64,000 nt of DNA from positions 434,001-498,000 of the forward strand of contig NZ_JABBDY010000001.1 of assembly GCF_012847295.1 (NCBI RefSeq), written 5' to 3'. This document shows, in pieces, positions 34,788 to 42,474 of this stretch. Positions within the stretch are counted from its first letter, which is position 1. Each line of letters opens with the position of its first letter. This stretch comes from Microbacterium sp. MF43 (lineage in GTDB: Bacteria; Actinomycetota; Actinomycetes; Actinomycetales; Microbacteriaceae). A model generated the notes under the pieces. That model saw only the letters and a list, made by a program, of their open reading frames with translations, was not told the origin of the DNA and searched no databases. A program made the translations under genes and the position numbers.

Positions 34788-36317
34788 TCAGTGGGATGCC
34801 GGGGTGCCGGCCTTGCCGAATGTGGGGTTGTGAGCGGGGCCGAGCGTGATGTGCACGGCCTGCTGGTCGGTGTAGAAGTCGATCGAGCGGTACCCGCCCT
34901 CGTGCCCGAGGCCGGATGCCTTCACGCCACCGAAGGGCGTGCGCAGGTCGCGCACGTTGTTGGAGTTGAGCCACACCATGCCGGCCTCGATCGCCTGCGA
35001 GAAGTTGTGGGCTCGCCTCAGGTCGCTCGTCCACACGTACGCGGCGAGGCCGTATCTGACGCCGTTGGCCAGCTCCAGCGCCTCCTCGTCGGTATCGAAC
35101 GGAGTGATCGCGACGACCGGGCCGAAGATCTCCTCCTGGAAGATGCGCGCATCGGGAGCGACATCCGCGAACACCGTCGGGGCGACGTAGTTGCCCGTCG
35201 GGAAGCCCTCCGGTCGCCCGCCGCCGGCGACGAGGCGGCCCTCGGTCTTGCCGATCTCGATGTACGACATCACCTTGTCGTAGTGCTCGGGGTGCACGAG
35301 CGCGCCGACCTCGGTCTTCGGGTCCTGCGGGTCGCCGACCACGACGCGGGACGCCTGCGCCGCGTAGCGCTCGACGAACTCGTCGTAGATCGGGCGCTCG
35401 ACGAGGATGCGCGACCCCGCCGTGCAGCGCTCGCCGTTGAGCGAGAAGACGCCGAAGATGGTCGCGTCGATGGCGGCCTCGAGGTCCGCGTCGGCGAACA
35501 CGATCGCCGGGCTCTTGCCGCCGAGCTCCATCGACAGGCCCTTGAGGAACGGGGCGGCGTTGCCGAAGATGAGCTGCCCGGTGCGGCTCTCACCCGTGAA
35601 CGAGATGAGCGGGACGTCCGGATGCTTCACCAGGGCGTCGCCGGCATCCTCGCCGAGCCCGTTGACGAGGTTGAAGACGCCCTGCGGCAGCCCCGCCTCC
35701 TCGAAGATCCCGGCCCACAGCGATGCCGACAGCGGAGTGAACTCGGCGGGCTTCAGCACGACGGTGTTGCCCGTGGCGAGGGCGGGGCCGAGCTTCCACG
35801 ACTCGAGCATGAAGGGCGTGTTCCAGGGTGTGATGAGCCCGGCGACGCCGATCGGCTTGCGGTTGACGTAGTTGAGCTGACGCCCCGGCACCTTGAAGGC
35901 GTCGTCGGTTTGGGCGACGATCAGGTCGGCGAAGAAGCGGAAGTTCTCGGCCGCGCGACGGGCCTGGCCGAGGGCCTGCGTGATCGGCAGCCCCGAGTCG
36001 TAGGACTCCAGCTCGGCGAGACGGGCGTCGCGAGACTCGACGATGTCGGCGATGCGGTGCAGGATCCGCGAGCGCTCACGCGGAAGCATCCGGGGCCACG
36101 GGCCCTCGGTGAACGCGCGGCGCGCAGCCGCGACAGCGCGGTCGACGTCGGCCTTCTTCCCCGCGGCCGCCCGCAGGTACGTCTCGTTCGTGACGGGGTC
36201 GAGCACGTCGAAGGTGTCGCCGTCGAGCGAGTCGACGAACGCGCCGTCGATGTAGTGCTGGATGCGGCCGGGCAGGTCGGCGGGCACGTGGCGGGCCGCG
36301 GTGGCGGTGTCGGTCAT
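34788..36317 (-). CDS. hpaE: 5-carboxymethyl-2-hydroxymuconate semialdehyde dehydrogenase
   Basis: A 509-residue aldehyde dehydrogenase: VAGLITPWNTPFMLESWK (cofactor binding), LSMELGGKSPAIVF with the catalytic-base Glu, and NGERCTAGSRILVE with the nucleophilic Cys. Close resemblance of the C-terminus (RTPFGGVKASGLGHEGG) to HpaE/HpcC-type enzymes and its place between hpaD and the regulator support oxidation of the ring-cleavage semialdehyde to 5-carboxymethyl-2-hydroxymuconate with NAD. The ATG at 36317 follows GGAGATCCC. Confidence 0.93.
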   Translation of the reverse strand: MTDTATAARHVPADLPGRIQHYIDGAFVDSLDGDTFDVLDPVTNETYLRAAAGKKADVDRAVAAARRAFTEGPWPRMLPRERSRILHRIADIVESRDARLAELESYDSGLPITQALGQARRAAENFRFFADLIVAQTDDAFKVPGRQLNYVNRKPIGVAGLITPWNTPFMLESWKLGPALATGNTVVLKPAEFTPLSASLWAGIFEEAGLPQGVFNLVNGLGEDAGDALVKHPDVPLISFTGESRTGQLIFGNAAPFLKGLSMELGGKSPAIVFADADLEAAIDATIFGVFSLNGERCTAGSRILVERPIYDEFVERYAAQASRVVVGDPQDPKTEVGALVHPEHYDKVMSYIEIGKTEGRLVAGGGRPEGFPTGNYVAPTVFADVAPDARIFQEEIFGPVVAITPFDTDEEALELANGVRYGLAAYVWTSDLRRAHNFSQAIEAGMVWLNSNNVRDLRTPFGGVKASGLGHEGGYRSIDFYTDQQAVHITLGPAHNPTFGKAGTPASH

Positions 36318-36340
36318 GGGATCTCCTTCACTGGAGGGGG

Positions 36341-37030
36341 TCAGAACGCGGGGAGGCCGAGGGCCTCGTCGGGGTGCTCGTGGATCATGTACGCATCGAG
36401 GGTGGCCGAGCGGTGCCGGCGGGCGGCCTTCTCGATCTCCCCCAGGGGGGCGGAGTTCTCGATGAGCTGCAGGATGTTCTCGTGCTCGCGCACGGACTCG
36501 GCCGCCCGTCCGGGCACGAAGCTGAAGGTCGAGTCGCGCAGATGCCCGAGGCGCGCCCACTCTGCATGGACGAGGTCGAGCATCCGCGGGTTGGCGCACT
36601 TCTCGTAGAGCGCGGCGTGGAACTCCTGGTTGAGCGCGGTGAACGCGCGCGGATCGAAATGCTCGAGCGTCTCGATCATCAGCTCGTTGATGCGACGCGC
36701 GTTGCGCAGGTCGTCGGGGGTGAGTCGCCGCGCCGCGAGCGCCGTCGCGGTGCCCTCGAGGATCGACAGCGCCTGCATGCTGAAGCGGTACTGGGAGTCG
36801 TCGACCATCGACACGCGGGCGCCCACGTTGCGCTCGAACGTGACGAGTCCCTCGGCCTCGAGCTGGCGGATCGCCTCGCGCACGGGGACGACGCTCATGT
36901 CGAGCTCGCCGGCGATCGTCCCGAGCACCAGCCGGTAGCCGGGCGTGAACTCCTGGTTGGCGATGCGCTCCTTCACCCAGCGGTACGCCTGCTGCGACTT
37001 GCTGAGGGTCTCGGCCTCGAAGGGCGTCAT
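36341..37030 (-). CDS. GntR-family (FCD) transcriptional regulator
   Basis: A 229-residue regulator with an N-terminal winged helix (LVLGTIAGELDMSVVPVREA, the GntR signature) and an FCD ligand domain whose metal-binding residues fit HHD-type sites (Asp in HFDPRAF, His in LNQEFHAALYEK and later His in RRHRSATLDAY). It sits inside the homoprotocatechuate operon, overlapping the FAH-RraA gene by ATGA, so it is probably the pathway-specific repressor. The perfect palindrome ATCGTATACGAT before that operon is its most likely target; the ligand is probably a pathway intermediate. Confidence 0.9.
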   Translation of the reverse strand: MTPFEAETLSKSQQAYRWVKERIANQEFTPGYRLVLGTIAGELDMSVVPVREAIRQLEAEGLVTFERNVGARVSMVDDSQYRFSMQALSILEGTATALAARRLTPDDLRNARRINELMIETLEHFDPRAFTALNQEFHAALYEKCANPRMLDLVHAEWARLGHLRDSTFSFVPGRAAESVREHENILQLIENSAPLGEIEKAARRHRSATLDAYMIHEHPDEALGLPAF

Positions 37031-38538
37031 CGCGTGCCTCCGCGCTCGGCGTCGTAGCGGGCACGCCACTGCGCGTTCATCGGGAAGAGCCCGTCGACGG
37101 GATGCCCCTCCGCGACGCGCTGGGCGATCCAGGCGTCCTCCTCCTCCTGCGCCAGCGCGGCGTCGACGACCTCCTCGACGATGGCGGGCGGGATGACGAT
37201 CACGCCGTCCGCGTCGCCGACGACGACGTCGCCGGGCTGCACCGTCGTGCCGCCGCATCCGATCGTCACGTCGTGCTCCCACGGAACGTGCCTGCGTCCG
37301 AGCACGGCGGGGTGGGGCCCCGCCGTGTAGACCGGGATGCCGACCGCGGCCACCGCGTCGGCGTCGCGCACGCCGCCATCGGTGACGATGCCGGCCGCGC
37401 CGCGGGCGTGCGCGCGGATCGCGAGGATGTCGCCGAGCGTTCCCGAGCCGGACTCTCCGCGGGCCTCGATCACGATGACCTCGCCCTCACCGACGGCGTC
37501 GAACGCGCGCTTCTGCGCGTTGTATCCGCCGCCGTGCGACGCGAAGAGGTCTTCGCGCAGCGGAACGAACCGCAGCGTGCGGGCTGTTCCGACGAGCTTC
37601 GCCTCGGGATGCAGCGGGCGCACGCCGTCGATCGTGACGTTGTCGAGCCCGCGCTTGCGCAGCTGCGCGCTGAGCCCGGCGACGGGGACCGCCTCGAGCT
37701 TGGCACGCAGTTGCGCGCCGATCCCGGTCGTTGCGCTCCCTCCCTCGACGACCGCGTCGTCGGTCTCGGCGGGCAGCCCGGTGGCCTCTCTCGATCCCCA
37801 GGCCTCGGCGCGCTGCAGGTCGTCGGCGGAGGGAAGCGACCCGAGCGCCGCGTCGAAGGGCACCTCGCCCTGCACGACGGTGGTCACCAGGCGGCCCGTG
37901 GACGGTCCGCCGGGGACGTCGACCTCGACCTCGATGACGTCGCCCGGAACGGCCACCGATGACCCGGCGGGCGTTCCGGTCAGAATGATGTCTCCCGCCT
38001 CGAGCGTGAAGTGCTGCGACAGGTCGGCCACGAGCTGGGGGAGCGGGAAGATCATGCCGGCACTGCTGTCGTCCTGGACGAGTTCGCCGTTCTTCCAGGT
38101 GCGCACCCGCAGCGCGAGCGGGTCGACCGTGCGCGCGTCGAGGAGAGCGGGGCCGATGGGCGTGTAGCCGTCGCCGCCTTTCGAGCGGACGTTGGAGCCC
38201 TTGTCGTTGGCGCGCAGGTCGTACAGGCCGAAGTCGTCGGCTGCGGTGACCCAGCCGACGTGGTGCCACGCGTCATCGAGCGTGACGCGACGGGCGGGCG
38301 TCCCGATCACGAGGGCGATCTCGCCCTCGAAGGCGAGCAGATCGGTGCCGGCGGGCCGTTCGATGGTCGCGCCCGACGGGGAGAGCGAGCTGGACGGCTT
38401 GAAGAAGTACGACGGATGCTGCGGCCGCCGCCCGCGCTGGTCCGCACGTGACGCGTAGCTCAGGTGGATCGCGATCACCTTGCCGGGGCGTCCCGGAAGG
38501 GCGGCGAACCGGGGATCCGGTGTGGTCTCGTCCATCAT
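37027..38538 (-). CDS. FAH-domain isomerase/decarboxylase fused to an RraA-like domain
   Basis: A 503-residue two-domain protein. The first ~245 residues are a fumarylacetoacetate-hydrolase-type domain (FFKPSSSLSPSG, FEGEIALVIG, ADDFGLYDLR, LEAGDIILTGTPAGSS). Residues ~275-480 are RraA-like (GEVIVIEARGESGSGTLGDI, AAGIVTDGGVRDADAV), the fold of HMG/CHA aldolases and oxaloacetate decarboxylases. In E. coli HpaG two FAH domains perform the OPET decarboxylation and isomerisation; here one appears replaced by RraA. ATG 38538 has GAGGAC upstream; GTG 38550 is an alternative. It is the first gene of the hpa operon. Confidence 0.85.
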   Translation of the reverse strand: MMDETTPDPRFAALPGRPGKVIAIHLSYASRADQRGRRPQHPSYFFKPSSSLSPSGATIERPAGTDLLAFEGEIALVIGTPARRVTLDDAWHHVGWVTAADDFGLYDLRANDKGSNVRSKGGDGYTPIGPALLDARTVDPLALRVRTWKNGELVQDDSSAGMIFPLPQLVADLSQHFTLEAGDIILTGTPAGSSVAVPGDVIEVEVDVPGGPSTGRLVTTVVQGEVPFDAALGSLPSADDLQRAEAWGSREATGLPAETDDAVVEGGSATTGIGAQLRAKLEAVPVAGLSAQLRKRGLDNVTIDGVRPLHPEAKLVGTARTLRFVPLREDLFASHGGGYNAQKRAFDAVGEGEVIVIEARGESGSGTLGDILAIRAHARGAAGIVTDGGVRDADAVAAVGIPVYTAGPHPAVLGRRHVPWEHDVTIGCGGTTVQPGDVVVGDADGVIVIPPAIVEEVVDAALAQEEEDAWIAQRVAEGHPVDGLFPMNAQWRARYDAERGGTR

Positions 38539-38568
38539 GAGCGTCCTCACTCTTGCGTCGTATCCGAA

Positions 38569-38580
38569 ATCGTATACGAT
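38569..38580. promoter_or_regulatory. GntR operator candidate in the hpa/MFS divergent promoter
   Basis: ATCGTATACGAT is a perfect 12-bp palindrome of the GntR/FCD type, between divergent starts at 38538 and 38660. TACGAT within it may be the -10 box of the transporter gene. An additional half-site TCGTAT is at 38558-38563. TCGTATACGAT recurs at 52637-52647 near the IclR gene. Confidence 0.7.
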
Positions 38581-38659
38581 GGCTCGACATCCGGCAACAC
38601 ACCCTCGCGAGGGCAGGGGCCGGTGACGAAGTCGTCAGCACAGACACAGGAGTCACGCA

Positions 38660-40042
38660 ATGAGCACACCCACCTCCGAGTCGGGATTCACCCCCACCGG
38701 CACGATCGCGAGTCCCGTCGACCGACGTCGCGTGGTGTTCGCGACCGTGGTCGGAACCACCGTGGAGTGGTACGACTTCTTCATCTACGCGACCGCGGCG
38801 GCGCTGGTCTTCGGGCAGCTGTTCTTCGCACCGCTCGGCGCCAACAGCGCGATCCTCTCGTTCGCCACGGTCGGTGTGAGCTTCCTGTTCCGCCCGCTCG
38901 GCGCGTTCCTCGCCGGGCACTTCGGCGACAAGTACGGACGCAAGGTCGTGCTGATGTGGACCCTCATCCTCATGGGCGCCGCGACGGCGCTCATCGGCGT
39001 GCTCCCCACGTATGCCGCGATCGGCATCTGGGCGCCGATCCTGCTGGTGCTCCTCCGCATCCTCCAGGGGCTCTCGGCAGGCGGCGAGTGGGGCGGCGCC
39101 GTGCTCATGGCGGTCGAGCACGCGCCTCGTACGCGACGTGGAGCCTTCGGCGCCTCCCCCCAGATCGGGGTTCCGCTCGGTCTGCTGCTGGCCTCGGGTG
39201 TGATGGCCCTCATGGCGATGATCGCTCCCGGTGACGCGTTCCTCGAGTGGGGATGGCGCGTGCCCTTCCTGCTCAGCGTCGTGCTGATCCTCGTCGGGTG
39301 GTACGTGCGCCGCCGCGTCGAGGAGAGCCCGGTCTTCGCTGAGCTCGCCGAGCGCAAGGAGCAGACCCGCATGCCGATCGTGCAGCTGTTCCGCAAGCAC
39401 GCGCTGCTGGTGCTCATCGCCGCTCTCGTCTTCGCCGGGAACAACGCCGTGGGCTACATGACCACGGGCGGGTACATCCAGAACTACTCGACCAATCCCG
39501 AAGGTCCGCTCGCCCTCGATCGCACCCCGGTGCTGTGGGCGGTCACCGGATCGGCCGTGACGTGGCTGCTCTCGACGCTCGCCGCGGGCTTCGTGTCGGA
39601 CCGCATCGGCCGCCGCACGACGTACATCATCGGGTGGATCCTGCAGCTGGGCGGCGTCTTCCTGCTGTTCCCGCTCGTCAACACCGAAAACATCTGGCTG
39701 ATCTTCCTCGCCCTGGCGATCCTCACGATCGGCCTCGGCTTCACCTACGGTCCGCAGGCGGCGCTGTACTCGGAGCTCTTCCCCGCGTCCATCCGCTTCT
39801 CCGGGGTCTCGATCTCGTACGCGATCGGGGCGATCCTGGGCGGCGCGTTCGCCCCGACGATCGCGACCTGGCTCGTGAGCGAGACCGGCACGACGCTGTC
39901 GGTGACGTGGTACCTGGCCGGCATGACGCTGATCGGCCTGATCGCCACGCTCCTGCTGCGCGACCGCTCGGGCATCCCGCTGGGCCCCGACCACGAAGCC
40001 GAGCAGGCCGTCAGCCCCATCCGCGGCCTCTCGAAGGCCTGA
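38660..40042 (+). CDS. MFS transporter, metabolite:H+ symporter type
   Basis: A 460-residue transporter with 12 predicted helices. The opening GTTVEWYDFFIYATAAALVF and the loop GHFGDKYGRKVVL are hallmarks of the MHS subfamily (ShiA, KgtP, PcaT relatives), which imports organic or aromatic acids with protons. It is divergent from the homoprotocatechuate operon across a shared palindromic operator, so a substituted phenylacetate is a reasonable guess for its substrate. The ATG at 38660 follows ACAGGAG. A bidirectional terminator separates it from the convergent TetR gene. Confidence 0.9.
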   Translation: MSTPTSESGFTPTGTIASPVDRRRVVFATVVGTTVEWYDFFIYATAAALVFGQLFFAPLGANSAILSFATVGVSFLFRPLGAFLAGHFGDKYGRKVVLMWTLILMGAATALIGVLPTYAAIGIWAPILLVLLRILQGLSAGGEWGGAVLMAVEHAPRTRRGAFGASPQIGVPLGLLLASGVMALMAMIAPGDAFLEWGWRVPFLLSVVLILVGWYVRRRVEESPVFAELAERKEQTRMPIVQLFRKHALLVLIAALVFAGNNAVGYMTTGGYIQNYSTNPEGPLALDRTPVLWAVTGSAVTWLLSTLAAGFVSDRIGRRTTYIIGWILQLGGVFLLFPLVNTENIWLIFLALAILTIGLGFTYGPQAALYSELFPASIRFSGVSISYAIGAILGGAFAPTIATWLVSETGTTLSVTWYLAGMTLIGLIATLLLRDRSGIPLGPDHEAEQAVSPIRGLSKA

Positions 40043-40058
40043 CCCGGCGCCCGTCTCC

Positions 40059-40111
40059 GTCTGCACGAAACCGACCTTCGGCCCTTCGCCGGGGGTCGGT
40101 TTCGTACAGAC
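40059..40111. terminator. bidirectional terminator between the MFS and tetR genes
   Basis: An 18-bp stem (40059-40076 with 40094-40111, one mismatch) closes a 17-base loop midway between convergent genes. The A-rich left arm and T-rich right arm give short U stretches in both directions. Confidence 0.82.
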
Positions 40112-40150
40112 GACCGCGGGTGCCGAGGGCGGTGGGGACGGATGCCTCGG

Positions 40151-40774
40151 CTACCGCGTGCGCATGCCGTCGAGCACGACCGCCACGACGTCGTGCGCGA
40201 GGCGCTCGCGGTCGACCGGTCCGCTCGGGCGGTACCACTCGACGATCGAGTTCACCATGCCGAAGATGAGCCGCGTGGCGACCGCGCCGTCGAGGTCGTC
40301 GCGCACCTGACCTTCCCGCTGCGCCCGCTCGACCAGCGCCGTCACGCGATGGTCGAACGCGCGGCGGCGCTCGAGCGCAACGCGCTCCACCTCGCTGTTG
40401 CCGCGTACGCGCAGCAGCAGGGTGACGTACGGCAGGCGGTCGACGAGCACGCCGACCGCCCCGCGCAGCACCGCGTCGAGGCGCTCCGCCGCCGAGCCCT
40501 CGGCCGCGGCCGGAGCGTCGAGCACGCCTTCGAGTCCGCTGAGGGCTTCGTCGAGGGCGAGCGCGAGCAGCTGCTCCTTCGAATCGAAGTGGTGGTAGAG
40601 CGCCGACTTCGTCAGACCCAGCTTCGCGGCGACGTCGGCCACCGAGGTCGCGTCGTATCCCTGCTCGTTGAAGAGCGCGACCGCGATCGCGAGCACCTGG
40701 GCACGGTCGTACCCGGGCCGGCCGCGGCGGGCGGCGATCGGCGCAGGCTCGGGCTGCGACGCGGGAACGGACAT
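40151..40774 (-). CDS. paaR: TetR-family regulator, PaaR-like
   Basis: A 207-residue TetR protein. The N-terminal helix-turn-helix spans about 20-65 (YDATSVADVAAKLGLTKSAL YHHF region), followed by a helical ligand domain with a TetR_C-type tail (VEWYRPSGPVDRERLAHDVV). It is divergent from the phenylacetate genes, whose two promoters share a palindromic element (40814-40836 and 45011-45033), so it is most likely the phenylacetyl-CoA-responsive repressor. The symbol reflects this context and is not a sequence-proven identity. The ATG at 40774 is used. Confidence 0.82.
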   Translation of the reverse strand: MSVPASQPEPAPIAARRGRPGYDRAQVLAIAVALFNEQGYDATSVADVAAKLGLTKSALYHHFDSKEQLLALALDEALSGLEGVLDAPAAAEGSAAERLDAVLRGAVGVLVDRLPYVTLLLRVRGNSEVERVALERRRAFDHRVTALVERAQREGQVRDDLDGAVATRLIFGMVNSIVEWYRPSGPVDRERLAHDVVAVVLDGMRTR

Positions 40775-40813
40775 GCGTCACAGTCTCGCACCCTCAGGGC
40801 GGGCAGGACTCGA

Positions 40814-40836
40814 TTACTGACCGATCGTTTAGGTAA
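40814..40836. promoter_or_regulatory. PaaR-like operator 1
   Basis: Begins TTACTGACCGATCG and ends GGTAA, giving an imperfect 23-bp inverted repeat. A -10-like TAATAT (40834-40839) overlaps its right edge. It lies between paaR (minus) and paaF (plus) and matches the element before paaA. Confidence 0.7.
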
Positions 40837-40876
40837 TATGGCTGTCGACCGCGACGGAGCGATCGAGAGGATGCCG

Positions 40877-41614
40877 ATGGCCGAAGCGCTGCAGATCGAC
40901 AGCGGTGACGATCGCGTCGTCGCCACCCTCGCACGCCCCGAGGTGCGCAACGCGATCGATCAGGACATGATCGACCTGATCCACGAGCTGTGCGCCGATC
41001 TCGAGACGCGTCCCCGCACGCTGATCCTCATCGGCTCGGGCGGCGTCTTCGCGTCGGGAGCCGACATCGCCCAGCTGCGCGCGCGCCGCGCCGCCGATGC
41101 TCGCCGCGGCATCAACACGCACGCCTTCGAGCGCGTGCGCGCCCTCCCGATGCCGGTGATCGCTGCCGTCGACGGCTACGCTCTCGGCGGCGGCGCCGAG
41201 CTGGCCTACGCCGCCGACCTCCGCATCGGAACACCCCGCGTGAAGATCGGCAATCCCGAGACCGGGCTCGGCATCATCGCGGCCGCGGGCGCCACCTGGC
41301 GGCTGCCGCAGATCGTCGGCGACGCCCGTGCGGCCGAGCTGCTGCTCACCGGCCGCATCCTCGATGCCGACGAAGCTCTCGCGTGGGGCCTGCTGTCGTC
41401 GCTCCACGAGCCCGACGAGCTGCTCGCGGCCGCCCACGCCATCGCCGACCGCATCGCCGCGAACGACCCGCTCGCGACGCGCCATACCAAGACCGCGCTC
41501 GCCGCAGCGGCCGACGCGCACCCGGCGCTCGAGCTCGAGCTGCAGGCCGAGCTCTTCGAGAGCCCCGAGAAAGAGCGCCGCATGACCGCCTTCCTCGAAC
41601 GGCGCAAGGGATGA
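40877..41614 (+). CDS. paaF: enoyl-CoA hydratase, PaaF-like
   Basis: A 245-residue crotonase-fold protein. The oxyanion-hole segments are SGGVFASGADIAQL and AVDGYALGGGAELAYAADL; the two catalytic glutamates fit the NPETGLGIIAAAGAT region (Glu in NPETG). It probably hydrates 2,3-dehydroadipyl-CoA in the late phenylacetate pathway. ATG 40877 has GAGAGG six bases upstream and the usual distance to the RPEVRNA block; ATG 40838 abuts the operator and is less likely. Its stop overlaps paaH as ATGA. Confidence 0.86.
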   Translation: MAEALQIDSGDDRVVATLARPEVRNAIDQDMIDLIHELCADLETRPRTLILIGSGGVFASGADIAQLRARRAADARRGINTHAFERVRALPMPVIAAVDGYALGGGAELAYAADLRIGTPRVKIGNPETGLGIIAAAGATWRLPQIVGDARAAELLLTGRILDADEALAWGLLSSLHEPDELLAAAHAIADRIAANDPLATRHTKTALAAAADAHPALELELQAELFESPEKERRMTAFLERRKG

Positions 41615-42474
41615 GCGCCGGCGGCGTTCCGGCGCGCGTCGGCGTGATCGGCGGCGGGCGCATGGGGGCGGGAATCGCGCACGCCTTCGTGCTCGCGGGC
41701 GCCCGGGTCACCGTCGTCGAACGTGACGAGGCCGCGGCGGCAGAGGCATCCGTCCGCGTTCTCGAGAGCGTGCGGCGCAGCGTCGAGCGCGGCGCTACGG
41801 ACCGATCGGCGGACGACCTCGCCGCGGCGGTGGAGACGGCGACGGATGCCTCGGCGCTCGCCGGCTGCGAGCTCGTCGTCGAAGCCGTGCCCGAAGACCG
41901 CGACCTCAAGCTCGGCACGCTCTGCCGCGCGGAGGAGGTGCTCGCTCCGAGCGCCGCACTCGCCACGAACACGTCGTCGATCTCGATCGACGACCTCGCC
42001 GCGCGTCTTGCGCGTCCCGCTCGCTTCATCGGACTGCACTTCTTCAATCCCGTGCCCGCGTCGAGCCTGGTCGAGGTGGTCGTCGGCGCCGGGACCGACG
42101 CAGGGCTCGTCGATGCCGCGCGGGGGTGGGTCGAGGCCCTCGGCAAGACGGCCGTCGTGGTGCGGGATGCCCCGGGCTTCGCCTCGAGCCGCCTGGGCGT
42201 CGCGCTCGCACTCGAAGCGATCCGCATGGTCGAGGAGGGCGTCGCGTCGCCCGGCGACATCGACGCCGCGATGGAACTGGGGTACCGGCATCCGGCGGGC
42301 CCCTTGCGCACGACCGACATCGTCGGCCTCGACGTGCGTCTCGGCATCGCCGAGGAGCTGCACGCGAGGCTGGGCGACCGCTTCGCGCCCCCCGAGCTGC
42401 TGCGCCGCATGGTCGCCGAAGGGCGCCTCGGGCGCAAGGCGGGCCGTGGATTCTACGAATGGAGTGACCAGTGA
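41611..42474 (+). CDS. paaH: 3-hydroxyacyl-CoA dehydrogenase
   Basis: A 287-residue NAD-dependent dehydrogenase. The Rossmann motif GVIGGGRMGAGIAHAF, LVVEAVPEDRDLK, TNTSSISI, and the catalytic GLHFFNPVPASSLVEVV (His with the following conserved region) are present, with the C-terminal helical domain (GYRHPAGPLRTTDIVGLDV). It oxidises 3-hydroxyadipyl-CoA to 3-oxoadipyl-CoA. It is joined by four-base overlaps to the genes on both sides. The thiolase that should follow in the pathway is not in this window. Confidence 0.92.
   Translation: MSAGGVPARVGVIGGGRMGAGIAHAFVLAGARVTVVERDEAAAAEASVRVLESVRRSVERGATDRSADDLAAAVETATDASALAGCELVVEAVPEDRDLKLGTLCRAEEVLAPSAALATNTSSISIDDLAARLARPARFIGLHFFNPVPASSLVEVVVGAGTDAGLVDAARGWVEALGKTAVVVRDAPGFASSRLGVALALEAIRMVEEGVASPGDIDAAMELGYRHPAGPLRTTDIVGLDVRLGIAEELHARLGDRFAPPELLRRMVAEGRLGRKAGRGFYEWSDQ

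Noticed and set aside
32367-36608. A 1413-residue plus-strand frame across the hpa genes
   Set aside because: It covers four convincing minus-strand enzymes and a minisatellite; it is stop-free only because of base composition.
40838-40876. An earlier ATG for paaF
   Set aside because: It abuts the operator and overlaps the -10-like box; ATG 40877 has a Shine-Dalgarno and the family-typical length.
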